Positions 40,432 to 51,087 of a stretch of DNA of 64,000 nucleotides are shown here, piece after piece (positions within the stretch are counted from its first letter, which is position 1; the number at the start of each line of letters is the position of its first letter). Below the pieces are notes generated by a model that saw nothing but the letters and a program-made list of their open reading frames with translations, was not told the DNA's origin and ran no database searches. This stretch comes from an uncultured Draconibacterium sp. GTDB taxonomy: Bacteria; Bacteroidota; Bacteroidia; Bacteroidales; Prolixibacteraceae. The stretch is taken from contig NZ_CAJXTC010000017.1 in assembly GCF_913060805.1 (NCBI RefSeq), positions 1 through 64,000 on the forward strand, written 5' to 3'. The translations under genes and the position numbers were made by a program.

Positions 40432-41202
40432 TTAGTTGAAAATAATACCGATTTTAACGGTTACGCGATTGTAGTCGATATCGAGCGAATAGTCGTTATT
40501 ACCGTCGTAGCTGAGGCGGTGAAACTGGTAACCAACGGCAAAGTTCATCCCAAAACTATTGGAAAACATTTGCTGATATCCAACACCGGGATTTACAAGC
40601 ACTCCTCCTTTGCAGTCGAAACCGTTTTGGCCCATATCACTCGGCCACGGCGCAAAACTGCTCCACATGGGGTACACATCGTAATAAATTTCGTTCGAGT
40701 CTTCGATAGGAACCTGGTAACCGGCTTTAAAAAATACATAGGGGCTGGATAGCTGTTTCTTAAAACGGTATTCGAAATTGGCGTACACGGGCATGTACGA
40801 TTCTTTCAGAAACTCAACACCAAATCCCAAACCCACCGACAAATTCGGATTTACCAGGTAGTTTGCCGAGCCGGTAAGAGAAAATGGCGCCGACTGACTG
40901 TTATCCGAATTTCCGGCTAAAACACCCATTTCGGTTCTGAAAAACCATTTTACGTCCGTTACGGCTTCTTCGTCGAACATTGTTCTTACTTCACGCTTTG
41001 AGGCAATGTGATCCACTTCATCGGCATCGAAAATCCATACATTTCCGGCCGATTCTATTTTCAATTGTTTTCCGTCGTTTGTATACGTGTATTTTCCTTT
41101 AATAATGGAACCGTTTTTCAGGTAGACATGACCTTTTTCGGATTGCGCAAAAACGGAAAGCGACAACACCGAAATGCACAGCAGCACAAGTAGTTTCTTC
41201 AT
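40432..41202 (-). CDS. Outer-membrane beta-barrel hypothetical protein
   Basis: Signal peptide; VYLKNGSIIKGKYTY...; beta-barrel-like strands ending in NRVTVKIGIIFN. Confidence 0.7.
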   Translation of the reverse strand: MKKLLVLLCISVLSLSVFAQSEKGHVYLKNGSIIKGKYTYTNDGKQLKIESAGNVWIFDADEVDHIASKREVRTMFDEEAVTDVKWFFRTEMGVLAGNSDNSQSAPFSLTGSANYLVNPNLSVGLGFGVEFLKESYMPVYANFEYRFKKQLSSPYVFFKAGYQVPIEDSNEIYYDVYPMWSSFAPWPSDMGQNGFDCKGGVLVNPGVGYQQMFSNSFGMNFAVGYQFHRLSYDGNNDYSLDIDYNRVTVKIGIIFN

Positions 41203-41265
41203 AATAGTTTTTTGTTTTTATGAAGATGCAAGAAGCTGCGCTTGGGTTGCGTTAAACAAAAATTT

Positions 41266-41991
41266 TTATTCTGTAAGATTATTTTCGGTTAATAGCCGAA
41301 GTGCTTTAACCATTGATTCTTCGTCGCTTACGTGCAGATTATTTTTGCGAAGAAGTTTTCGTATTTCTTTTTTATTTTCAGGAAAGCGCGTAAGTAAAGC
41401 ACGTTTTTTAAGGCGTGTTTTTGTTAAACCATCCCGATCAGTATACAAATAATAGTCTTTGTGCAACTGGTAATCTACAGCGCGCGTAATCCCGTTTCTA
41501 TCGCGATAAGGGCTAACCGATTGTTGGTAGATATACCAATTAACCATTAAACTAACAGGTCCTTTGTACAACTCTTCCAAATACATATTGGTTTGCTGAT
41601 TGTTGTTTTTTGTTAGGCGAACAAACTTGCGCGTTTGGTTACCATCCTGAAACGTAAAACTCTCCACCAGCTCTTTTTCAACCAGGAATAAAAAACGTCC
41701 GTTATCGTTGTACGAAATCAGCTCATCGTCGAATGCCTGGTAACGCAATCGCAGGTTTTCGAACACATTGCCGTTTACAAATTTTATCGAGCCCGCCACC
41801 CAGTCGTCGGGATACAAAAAGTAATAATTGGCTTCGGCGCTAAGCGTAAGAACTTCGCCAAGCATTTTACCATCGAGATTATTCGATTCGCTATTCAGAT
41901 TATATGTATCGATCCCCGTGTCCTGAGCCTGCACAACAAACGAAAACAGCATTCCCAAAACCACTCCTGTATATTTTATTAAGCTGCTCAT
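41266..41991 (-). CDS. Hypothetical secreted protein
   Basis: Signal peptide; ATGA overlap with the upstream 549-aa ORF indicates translational coupling. Confidence 0.7.
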   Translation of the reverse strand: MSSLIKYTGVVLGMLFSFVVQAQDTGIDTYNLNSESNNLDGKMLGEVLTLSAEANYYFLYPDDWVAGSIKFVNGNVFENLRLRYQAFDDELISYNDNGRFLFLVEKELVESFTFQDGNQTRKFVRLTKNNNQQTNMYLEELYKGPVSLMVNWYIYQQSVSPYRDRNGITRAVDYQLHKDYYLYTDRDGLTKTRLKKRALLTRFPENKKEIRKLLRKNNLHVSDEESMVKALRLLTENNLTE

Positions 41992-43637
41992 TGTACCGAT
42001 ATTATTTTTGACGTTCTATACAGTTCTCCCGATTTCGTTATCGCCTCAACTTTAATTTCCAAATCTCCTTTTACATCTGAAAGCTGAAAACTAAATGGCC
42101 AGTTTCCATCGGTATCAACCACCTCGTTTAAAAACTGCCTACGGGTATCGGGTTGTGCCCTACCCTCTCCTTTTGGGGCATAATTGGCCTGTCTCGGAAA
42201 TTCGATACACGGCACTTTCATCTGAAATATATTTGGTTGTTGAGCCAACCAGCCATTCGATTTATCTTTTAAAGACACGATGAGCACGCCCTTAAAACGC
42301 AGGTCGCCGAAAATACGTTCGCTTTTTACCAAATCGATCGAGGCAATTTCCGTTGATTTCAAATTCTGAAAGAATGAATTTTTAAACACCGGAATTCCAT
42401 TGATCAGTCGCAACGGTTCATCTTCGAAAAACTGATCCTGTCCGTAATTTAACATCCTGAAAGTAACCTCATCGTTTCGGTCGCGGTATTGAAAGCCGAT
42501 AAGTAACTCGCGCGAAATCTCTTTAAAGTTGGGTAAATCGATAAACAGATCGGGAATAACATGATTATCGGGCCAGCCGTAAAATGGCATTCCGTAGGGA
42601 TTTGGCATCTCAAAAGCATCGTTACTACTGATGGAAACTCCCCGGAAAAGCTTATTAAAGAAGGTACCTTTTAGGCTGTTTTCAATAGATTCAGCCTGTT
42701 TTGGATTTATAAAAGTGGTGTCGAATTTTAATTGTTGCACGCCCGACATAAAATTCGGGATCAATTCTACATCGTACAATTTATCGCCAACTGCAAGAGG
42801 TTGGATAATGAGGTCAGCATTTCCCATTGCATCATCCAAAAAGAAGTAGAATAGCCCTGCTGAATCGGGATAATAATAATCAAGATAAGTTTCGTTTCCG
42901 GTAACCGATAACAGCACCAATTCGTTGCTTGCATTACCTGTTTCGTTGTCGCTAAGGCGGCCACTGATCAGTACTCCGTCTTTTTCCGAAAATTCAGGAA
43001 TACCTTCATTCAGGTCTTTCATCTCGAAGTTCAGGAATCCGGTATTTTCGTGCGAAAAAGGTTCAATTATCCTAGCACTTGCTACCATGTAGGCAAACTC
43101 GTTGCTTCCGGCATTAATGGTACCTTTTACTTCATCGCGGCGGCCATAATTTTGAGCTTCAAGATTTATTGTGATCTGGCTAGCCGAGTTTTCCGTTTCA
43201 ATAACTGCAGTTTTGTTTTCCACTACCGGCAAGCGGTCAATTGCTTCCTCAAAACGATTATAAACATACACCGACTTGCCAATACATTTCAGCACTCCGT
43301 TGTTACGTTGCGCATTAAAAAAGGCATGCACAAAATACAACCCGGTTTGTAACGAATCGGGCACAGCAATAAAACCTTCGGCATTTGTTTCGTTGCATTT
43401 TACGGCACGCGATGCAATTAAATTTCCGGATTGCGACTCGAGCTGCAAACGAACAATATTTCCGTATTTCTGCATCTCTTGCGGTACATACATTTTTATC
43501 CATAAAGTATCTCCCGAAATGCAAAAGTCGCGATCGGTAAACACTACAAGTTCCCGGTTGGAGGTGGTTTGCGCCATGGATTTTAACCCGGCCCACACAC
43601 ACACAACAAGAAGTAATATTTTTAAAGCTCTGCTCAT
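41988..43637 (-). CDS. Secreted protein with alpha-2-macroglobulin MG2-like N-terminal domain
   Basis: SNRELVVFTDRDFCISGDTLWIKMYVPQ...GFIAVPDSLQTGLYFVHAFF resembles MG2 strands. Confidence 0.6.
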   Translation of the reverse strand: MSRALKILLLVVCVWAGLKSMAQTTSNRELVVFTDRDFCISGDTLWIKMYVPQEMQKYGNIVRLQLESQSGNLIASRAVKCNETNAEGFIAVPDSLQTGLYFVHAFFNAQRNNGVLKCIGKSVYVYNRFEEAIDRLPVVENKTAVIETENSASQITINLEAQNYGRRDEVKGTINAGSNEFAYMVASARIIEPFSHENTGFLNFEMKDLNEGIPEFSEKDGVLISGRLSDNETGNASNELVLLSVTGNETYLDYYYPDSAGLFYFFLDDAMGNADLIIQPLAVGDKLYDVELIPNFMSGVQQLKFDTTFINPKQAESIENSLKGTFFNKLFRGVSISSNDAFEMPNPYGMPFYGWPDNHVIPDLFIDLPNFKEISRELLIGFQYRDRNDEVTFRMLNYGQDQFFEDEPLRLINGIPVFKNSFFQNLKSTEIASIDLVKSERIFGDLRFKGVLIVSLKDKSNGWLAQQPNIFQMKVPCIEFPRQANYAPKGEGRAQPDTRRQFLNEVVDTDGNWPFSFQLSDVKGDLEIKVEAITKSGELYRTSKIISVQ

Positions 43638-43647
43638 TCGTTCATTT

Positions 43648-44703
43648 TTATGGATACTGCCAGAATTCCGGTACCATATTCTTCAGCTCGCCCGATGGCG
43701 GGATGTCGTAAAACTCCTCGATCGGCCGAAAAATAAAACCACTCTCCTTTCCAACATATCTTACATAATAACGTGTCTCGTTAGAGGAGGAAATTTCGAA
43801 GTTACCTAAAATCACCTGGTCAGAATTAGTGGTGCATTCCATGTTACTGCGCGCCTGCACGTACAATGGATCGAATATTTTTCCTTCTGCATCAAGCTGT
43901 TTATTCAAATCATCGTAATAACCGTGTCCACTTTCAGTTAATCCATGCTGATAAAGCATAACAATCCAACCTTCGAAATGGTGCCCTATTGAATCTCTTC
44001 TGGTATTTAGAATAAAAAACAGCGGATGTTTCTTAATTTCTTTTGAAGCGGAGTACTCCGGAGGAGAAGCTATATTAAATAATCCTTCCTGTGGATATAC
44101 ATGCTTCCAACCAAAATAATAATCGGTCGGAGCCATTGGGCTCGTTACAACTGAATATGAATATTGCAAAACATAATGGGTTGTAAACCTAAAATAGGGC
44201 ATCTCTTCATTCGTTGAAATATCGGCATATAACCTTACGCCTTCTCTTCTTCGAACAGCATCAACATCGTTCTCGCCGCCTACAAGTTCAACTAAAGTTT
44301 CTTCAACTCCATAAATAGTATCCAACGACGGTTTTTGCGGGACTTTTTCAAAGTCCGACTCGTAAGTATCTCCGTTGTATTCAATTTTTAACTTATACTG
44401 CTTATTGCGATCAATGTGCATATTTAGTTCATATTGTCCCTGAGCATAATGCGGCAGCTGATGCTCCTGCCCGTCGTTATCAATTATGCTAACATTAGCA
44501 TTTGTAACAGCGGGCCCCGTACTGGCATTATCGTAATAACCTACCGATTCGTACAGATGAATATAGTTGATATCGTTATCGGCAGATATTCTTGCATCGG
44601 CAACCAAAACATTGTCCACCTTATCAATATCGGGGCGGTAAATGTCTTCACACCCTGTTAACAGGATGAGCAACAAAAAACCATATGTGAATATATGCTT
44701 CAT
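43648..44703 (-). CDS. DUF4249 domain-containing lipoprotein
   Basis: Lipobox LLILLTGC; LVADARISADNDINYIHLYESVGYYDNASTGPAVTNANVSIIDNDG; TAATG overlap with the TonB receptor stop. Confidence 0.85.
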   Translation of the reverse strand: MKHIFTYGFLLLILLTGCEDIYRPDIDKVDNVLVADARISADNDINYIHLYESVGYYDNASTGPAVTNANVSIIDNDGQEHQLPHYAQGQYELNMHIDRNKQYKLKIEYNGDTYESDFEKVPQKPSLDTIYGVEETLVELVGGENDVDAVRRREGVRLYADISTNEEMPYFRFTTHYVLQYSYSVVTSPMAPTDYYFGWKHVYPQEGLFNIASPPEYSASKEIKKHPLFFILNTRRDSIGHHFEGWIVMLYQHGLTESGHGYYDDLNKQLDAEGKIFDPLYVQARSNMECTTNSDQVILGNFEISSSNETRYYVRYVGKESGFIFRPIEEFYDIPPSGELKNMVPEFWQYP

Positions 44704-47420
44704 TAAAACCTAAAATTATATGTTAATGAAGGTACCGGAATACCGATTACCGACAGTTTAAATAAAGAATAGCGGGTCCAGTGATTGCTCTCGCCCGGAA
44801 CTGTTTTTTTGTAATATACCGAATACGGGTTGTTTCGTCCGTACAAGTTGTAAACCGATAGGGTCCAGCTACCTTTCCACATGCGCTTTTTCCGAAGGTT
44901 TTCATCGAAAGTTATCGAAACATCTAAACGATGATACGATGGCATCCGGTACTTATTTCGGTCTGAATAATAGACCAGATCTTCTCCGGCAAATTCGTAT
45001 TTAATTTCGGGTAAGGTTGTAGGTCGCCCCGAAGCAAGCACAAAATTACTTGAGAAACGCCAACGGCGGCTGATATGATAAGTGGCTGTAAGCGAAAAAT
45101 CGTGAGGTTTATCGTAAATCGACGGGTAATAATCGCCGGTCCACAGGTTTTCCTCATCAAACTCGCTGGTATTTTTTCGCATTGTACGTGAATACACGTA
45201 GCTGGCATAACCGGTTAAACGTCCAAAGTTTTTCCGGGCGCTCAACTCAATTCCGTATGAATAACCTTTAGTCGGGACAAGTGCCGTTTCAACATGATCG
45301 TTCATAATCAGCCGGGCACCATTTTTATATTCTATTAAATTCTGAAGATTTTTATAATACACCTCTGCCGAAAGATCGACATCAGAGAACAACGAGTTGT
45401 TTTCAAGCCCCACTGCCACCTGATCGGAAATGAGTGGTTTTAAATGGTAATCGGCAGCTTTCCAGGTCTCGGCCGGCGAGATTACCGCATTATTACTTAG
45501 CTGAAAAATATTTTGTCGTGTTCGCTGGTAACTGAATTTCAGCGAAGTGTTCATGTCAAGATCGTAGTTCAACGCCAGCCTTGGCTCAATTCCACTATAA
45601 GTTGCCGAAGCCTCGTTTTTGCCAAACTGCAGCGAGTCGACAACCGTTCCCGGCGTCTTGGGCTGGTCCTCGTCGTACAGATAAACAACCGGCGTACCGA
45701 TATTGCTGTAATGGTTGTAACGCAAACCGGCCACAATCGAAAAGTTTGGCAAGATTTGGAATTCGTCGCTTATATACACCGACCAATCCAGCGTTTTCTC
45801 CTTCGCCAATTTTCGCCCGATAATTACGGTAGTATCATGTCGCGGAATAATTTCACCGGGACTGATTTCGTTGTAAACTGCTTTAAAACCGGCTTCTGCG
45901 TTATGCCTTTCGTTCGGATGCCATTTAAAATTATACCCCGTCGAACTGTACTGCAACTGGTTATCGAGATAATAAGCTTCGTAAGGTTTATCGTCGGCCA
46001 AATCGGTAAGTCGGTAATCATAACGACTATAGGCCGCATCCAACTCGCCGTAAAATTTCTCACCAAAACGGTTGTTGAGTTTTAGGTTACCCAGCAAGTT
46101 ACCATACTCCGTAATCGATTGTGAACTAGTACTAAACTCATCGAAACTGGTATAAGCCATTACACTTAATTTGTTGTGCTGATTGAACTTATACGTCAAT
46201 TTCCCCGAAACATCGTAAAAATGAGTAACGCCTTCGTTTAAGTCGAGATTCGGAATTTCTTTTAATAACCAGTCGGTATACGAACTACGTCCACCAATGG
46301 CAGCAGTAAGTTTTTTATTTTTTGTTAAGGGCCCGTCAAGTGCAAGGCGCGAATTTATAATTCCAATTCCACCATAAACTCGCATGGTTTCGTCGTTTCC
46401 TTCTTTAAAATCGACCTCCATTACCGAAGCCACCCGCTCACCATAACGTGCCGGCATTCCACCTTTAAAAAGTCGCACATTCTCCACAACATCGGGATTA
46501 ATGAGCGACATAAAACCAAAAAGGTGCGATGAATTAAATACCGGGCTACCATTTACCAGAATAAGGTTTTGGTCAGTGTTTCCACCACGCACATTAAAAC
46601 CCGACGACAACTCGCTAACGGTTTGTACACCCGCCAAAATTGTTAGTCCTTTTAACACATCAACCTCACCCATTAACGCAGGCAATTGTTGAATTTCTTT
46701 TCCGCTCATTTGCACCATACTCATCTGCGCACGCGGCACATCGGCGTCCGATCCCAAAATGGTAACCTCATCAATGTTGTGCGATTCTTCAAACAGACGA
46801 AAATCTGCAGCACCATCTTCAATCATTCGGATGTCAATTGTAGATCCTTCAAAACCTATATAGGTGATCGTTAATTTTAAATCGCCGGTAGGCAGATCCA
46901 TTTCGAAATTTCCGCTCGCATCGGATGTGGTACCCTTTTGAAGTTTATTTGAATAAACCACGGCACCAACCAGCGGTGATCCGTCTTTTCCATCGAGCAC
47001 CCGCCCCTTTAGTTTTGCTGTTTTGCATCGTCCTAAATTCATCGGGTCGCCAACCACCAATGTCTGACTGTAATCATCAAACTTCGATCGCGTATCTGCC
47101 GACCTTCTGAAAACCACAATTCCGTCATTCTGAAAGAAATCATAGGTCAGTTCCGAATCATAAAATACATTATTTAGCGCCTGTAATAAAGGAGTGTCTT
47201 CAAATTGATTGGAGATAGTATAATTTTCAATCCAGGAGTCTTTGTAATAAACCCGTAAGTTATAATTGGTCTCCAAGTCATTCAAAAATTGCTCAAGCAG
47301 CTGATTCTGGTATGAACCGCTTATTTTCACCTCTTCAATTTGCTGGGCATACAAAACAGTATTACTCCCCAACAAAAGAGATAAAAACAGGAGCATATAA
47401 TTAATAAAAGATTTTTTCAA
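44703..47420 (-). CDS. TonB-dependent receptor with STN and carboxypeptidase-like regulatory domains
   Basis: 905 aa; N-terminal STN-like region, KLKGRVLDGKDGSPLVGAVVYSNKLQKGTTSDASGNFEMDLPTG, plug GFNVRGGNTDQNLILVNGSPVFNSSHLFGFMSLINPDVVENVRLFKGGMPARYGER, C-terminal YNFRF. Confidence 0.97.
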   Translation of the reverse strand: MKKSFINYMLLFLSLLLGSNTVLYAQQIEEVKISGSYQNQLLEQFLNDLETNYNLRVYYKDSWIENYTISNQFEDTPLLQALNNVFYDSELTYDFFQNDGIVVFRRSADTRSKFDDYSQTLVVGDPMNLGRCKTAKLKGRVLDGKDGSPLVGAVVYSNKLQKGTTSDASGNFEMDLPTGDLKLTITYIGFEGSTIDIRMIEDGAADFRLFEESHNIDEVTILGSDADVPRAQMSMVQMSGKEIQQLPALMGEVDVLKGLTILAGVQTVSELSSGFNVRGGNTDQNLILVNGSPVFNSSHLFGFMSLINPDVVENVRLFKGGMPARYGERVASVMEVDFKEGNDETMRVYGGIGIINSRLALDGPLTKNKKLTAAIGGRSSYTDWLLKEIPNLDLNEGVTHFYDVSGKLTYKFNQHNKLSVMAYTSFDEFSTSSQSITEYGNLLGNLKLNNRFGEKFYGELDAAYSRYDYRLTDLADDKPYEAYYLDNQLQYSSTGYNFKWHPNERHNAEAGFKAVYNEISPGEIIPRHDTTVIIGRKLAKEKTLDWSVYISDEFQILPNFSIVAGLRYNHYSNIGTPVVYLYDEDQPKTPGTVVDSLQFGKNEASATYSGIEPRLALNYDLDMNTSLKFSYQRTRQNIFQLSNNAVISPAETWKAADYHLKPLISDQVAVGLENNSLFSDVDLSAEVYYKNLQNLIEYKNGARLIMNDHVETALVPTKGYSYGIELSARKNFGRLTGYASYVYSRTMRKNTSEFDEENLWTGDYYPSIYDKPHDFSLTATYHISRRWRFSSNFVLASGRPTTLPEIKYEFAGEDLVYYSDRNKYRMPSYHRLDVSITFDENLRKKRMWKGSWTLSVYNLYGRNNPYSVYYKKTVPGESNHWTRYSLFKLSVIGIPVPSLTYNFRF

Positions 47421-47644
47421 TTTTTTGAACCTTGGTTTAGAAATTGTTTGACTTTGATTTTATTCGCAGGTTTAATTTCGACACAATTTAAAACAAATTG
47501 TTAAACAAACACAACAAACAATAACACTCTTTTAGCCAAGCATGACTTTTGTTAGCATTTTTGTTTGAAAATGTCTGATTTTTTTTCAATCTTTCGAAAC
47601 CAATAAACCAATTACCCTTCTTTATATTTAACAATAGTATTAAA

Positions 47645-50191
47645 ATGAAGCGATCTATTACAACTCTTTCAATTTTATTTTTTGTAATTTTTTCACAAGC
47701 ACAGGAAAAACTGTCGTACTTTTTACCTGACGACGTTAGTTATAATACCGAAATCCCAACACCTGAAGAGTTTTTCGGGCAAGAAGTTGGAGAATGGAAC
47801 CTTACACACGATCAGGTTTTGTATTACATGAAAGAAATTGCGCGAAGTTCCAATCGCGCTATTATGTATGAGTATGCCCGATCATGGGAGAACAGGCCGC
47901 TTGTTCATTTGGTATTTACTTCTGAACAAAACCACAGTAAGCTAGATGAATTAAAACGACTTCACAATGATTATTCCGATCCGGATAAAGAAATTTCAAT
48001 GGAAGGAGTGCCAGTTGTGGTAAATCTCGGTTATGGAGTTCACGGAAACGAATCGAGTGCCACAAACTCTTCAGTGCTCTCAGCTTATTATCTTGCTGCA
48101 GCAGAAGGTGCCAAAATCGACGAGCTGCTCGATAAAACAATTGTTATTGTTGATCCGTGTTTAAATCCGGATGGTTTTAACCGGCACAGCACATGGGCAA
48201 ACATGCATCAAAGCTATGCGGCTAACGGCGATAACAATTCGCGCCAGTTTAGCGAAGTTTGGCCCGGAGGAAGAACCAACCATTACTGGTTCGATATAAA
48301 CCGCGATTATTTACTGTTGGTACATCCTGAAAGTAAAGGGCGGGTGGAAAAGTTTCACGAGTGGAAACCGAATATTGTTACCGATCATCACGAAATGGGT
48401 CCTAACTCTACTTTCTTTTTTCAGCCGGGAGTTCCCAGTCGGAACAATCCTTTAACACCGGAAAGAAACTACGAGCTTACACATGAAATAGCACAATATC
48501 ATGCTAAATTTCTAGATGCCATCGGTTCTACCTATTTTTCTGAAGAACAGTATGACGACTACTATTATGGAAAAGGCTCATCGTACCCGGATGTTAATGC
48601 CAGCATTGGTATTTTGTTCGAACAAGCCCGGTTTCAAGGCCGCGTTCGCCAAACAGACAATGGATTGAGAAAACTGGCTTTTGGTATCAGAAACCAATTC
48701 ACCACAACTTTGTCTACTTTGGAAGCAGCTGTATCTATGCACGACAAACTGCTTCAGATGCAAAAAGAATTTTATCAGTCGGCCTTTGAAGTGGCCGATA
48801 ACTACCCGACAAAAGCTTATGTTTTTGGCAGCGAATACGACAAGGTTAAAACCCAGATGTTTATCGATTTCCTGAATCAACACCAAATTGAAGTGTATAA
48901 AAACACCAGTGATTTAACGGCTGACGAAATTACATTTAAGGCCGGCACCAGTTATATTGTGCCAACAAAACAAAAACAGGTAAGGCTTATTGAATCGATA
49001 TTTGAAGACATTCACAGTTTCACCGACACAACCTTTTATGATGTATCAACATGGACATTTACACATGCTTATGATATTCCGGTTGCCGGTCTGCAATCGC
49101 TAAAAAGTGTTTCAGCCAGTGAAGAGCCGGTTGAAGCCCAAAAACTTACCGGAAAAGTTATTGGAGCGAAAAGCGGAGTGGGATACATTTTCAGATGGAA
49201 TGAATACAATGTTCCGGAAGTACTTTACAAATTACAAACGGCAGGTCTAATTACCAAAGTAGCTACCGAAAAATTCTCGTTTGAACTTGATGGTTCCAAT
49301 GAAGATTTCAGTTATGGAACGATATTTATTCCTGCCAGCGGCCAGCGCTTATCACCGGATGCACTTTACCGCTTTATTCAGCAAATTGCCACGTCAACAG
49401 GAATTGATTTTTATGCACTTTCAACCGGGCTTTCACCCACTGGAATTGACATGGGTAGTGGTAGTTTTGCTCACCTTACAAAACCCAACATGCTGATGTT
49501 TGTAGGCGGCAGCGCCAGCTCCAGTGAGTCCGGCGAAATTTGGCACCTGTTCGATCAACGCTATCATATTCCAATCACATTAGCAGATATGGACAAAAGA
49601 AGCAGTATTAATCTGGCACCATACAACAACATTATATTGACAGGATCGCTAAGAGAATGGAACTCAAACGACATAAACAAACTGAAAACCTGGGTAAAAA
49701 ACGGTGGCAACCTGATTGTTTGTAAAGATGCAGCCGTTTGGGCCGCTAAAAATGAATTTGGCAACATCACTTTCAAAAAACCGGTAGCATCCGACACAAC
49801 ACGCTACCTCACCTATGCCGAGCGAAGTAAAGAACGTAGCCTGAACTACATCAGCGGTGCAATTTTCGAATCAGAAATAGACATCACACACCCACTTTGT
49901 TACGGCTATTCTGATGATAAACTGGCCATTTTCAAAAACGACATTACAGTTGCCAATTCGCTGGAAAAGAAATATGCTGAACCGGTAAAATTCAGCGAAC
50001 AACCGTACCTAAGCGGATGGGTTTCGGACGACAACATAAACCGCCTCAAAGGAGCCCCGATAGTTTCAGTTCAAAATATTGGAAGAGGTAAACTGATCAG
50101 TTATCTCGATGATATGAGTTTTAGAGGAACATGGCTGGGCACCAATAAACTATTCTCCAATTCAGTATTTTTCGGAGGCATCATCCGCTAA
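47645..50191 (+). CDS. M14-family zinc carboxypeptidase
   Basis: GYGVHGNESSATNSS (HxxE), DPCLNPDGFNR, VTDHHEMGPNSTFFF; 848 aa, signal peptide. Confidence 0.93.
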   Translation: MKRSITTLSILFFVIFSQAQEKLSYFLPDDVSYNTEIPTPEEFFGQEVGEWNLTHDQVLYYMKEIARSSNRAIMYEYARSWENRPLVHLVFTSEQNHSKLDELKRLHNDYSDPDKEISMEGVPVVVNLGYGVHGNESSATNSSVLSAYYLAAAEGAKIDELLDKTIVIVDPCLNPDGFNRHSTWANMHQSYAANGDNNSRQFSEVWPGGRTNHYWFDINRDYLLLVHPESKGRVEKFHEWKPNIVTDHHEMGPNSTFFFQPGVPSRNNPLTPERNYELTHEIAQYHAKFLDAIGSTYFSEEQYDDYYYGKGSSYPDVNASIGILFEQARFQGRVRQTDNGLRKLAFGIRNQFTTTLSTLEAAVSMHDKLLQMQKEFYQSAFEVADNYPTKAYVFGSEYDKVKTQMFIDFLNQHQIEVYKNTSDLTADEITFKAGTSYIVPTKQKQVRLIESIFEDIHSFTDTTFYDVSTWTFTHAYDIPVAGLQSLKSVSASEEPVEAQKLTGKVIGAKSGVGYIFRWNEYNVPEVLYKLQTAGLITKVATEKFSFELDGSNEDFSYGTIFIPASGQRLSPDALYRFIQQIATSTGIDFYALSTGLSPTGIDMGSGSFAHLTKPNMLMFVGGSASSSESGEIWHLFDQRYHIPITLADMDKRSSINLAPYNNIILTGSLREWNSNDINKLKTWVKNGGNLIVCKDAAVWAAKNEFGNITFKKPVASDTTRYLTYAERSKERSLNYISGAIFESEIDITHPLCYGYSDDKLAIFKNDITVANSLEKKYAEPVKFSEQPYLSGWVSDDNINRLKGAPIVSVQNIGRGKLISYLDDMSFRGTWLGTNKLFSNSVFFGGIIR

Positions 50192-50214
50192 TTGCCCAAT
50201 TGAATCACCAAAAA

Positions 50215-50268
50215 CCTTAAATCGCATGAAAGGAAACCATTGAGGGATTACCTTTTAGCGATTTAAGG
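50215..50268. repeat. Inverted repeat/hairpin downstream of the M14 peptidase
   Basis: CCTTAAATCGC / GCGATTTAAGG perfect 11-bp arms with inner AAAGG/CCTTT. Confidence 0.65.
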
Positions 50269-50430
50269 AATATATATGTAGAAGGACGTATTAACATTTT
50301 TATATAGGCAAACTATCAGGCACCACCCAAAGTGGAGCTTTGATAATTTATTAGTGTTACGACACGCAGAAGTCGGTATCAATATCAGTTGGTTCTATCG
50401 CTTATTGATAACATTTTAAATTGAAACGAT

Positions 50431-50802
50431 ATGGAAGCACTGGCAAAAATCATTCACAAAACCCCTGCATCATACCTACCAACTGCTTTTCCTGCGCATT
50501 ACTACGGAATGCCCAACGGAAGAATTTACATTGTTTTTTCACGTTTTTACGATTTAGCTATCGGGCAATCGGGCATAGAGTTTGTCTTTGCCGAACATGG
50601 CGATTTTTCGTACAACTACGAAACCGGCGAAATAATTCCGGCGCAAAACGCACCAAGGAGATTACAGGTGTTTTCGGAAGAGGTTGATCATCCGAACCTG
50701 AAGATCAATATCTTCACCACAAATCGCAACCTGCAATCGTACGGTCAGGCACATGCCTTTTTAAACGCTGAAGCACTGCGAATGTGTGCCGTTCCTGCCT
50801 AA
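50431..50802 (+). CDS. Hypothetical protein
   Basis: 123-aa ORF with plausible composition in an otherwise empty gap. Confidence 0.5.
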   Translation: MEALAKIIHKTPASYLPTAFPAHYYGMPNGRIYIVFSRFYDLAIGQSGIEFVFAEHGDFSYNYETGEIIPAQNAPRRLQVFSEEVDHPNLKINIFTTNRNLQSYGQAHAFLNAEALRMCAVPA

Positions 50803-51087
50803 AAATTCGTTGAAGAAAGTACGGCAGCTGTTTGCTTTCCCTAAATTCCTTTTCATCTGTAGCAAAATCGATTTTGCTGCAAGTCATTATCTCGTTTTAG
50901 TCCAAAGTCTTTCAACTCCTTGTCTCTATCCCCCAAGTGCAATCTACCCAATCACATCACACTCAATTTCAAATAATTGACAGCTCTACAAATTAAATTA
51001 CACCAACTTTTTTGGTCGCAAAAAAATTATGATGAGAAACTTTTTTCGTTTAAATTGTTATGGTTTATAAATAAAAACTATAGCACG

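Noticed and set aside
45513-46085. 190-aa plus-strand ORF antisense to the TonB receptor
   Set aside because: Overlapped by a confident long CDS; no recognisable domain.
50977-51087. 37-aa N-terminal extension of PEP carboxylase
   Set aside because: The extension lacks conservation-like features, and the internal ATG (MSNLQILIQELG) gives a normal start.
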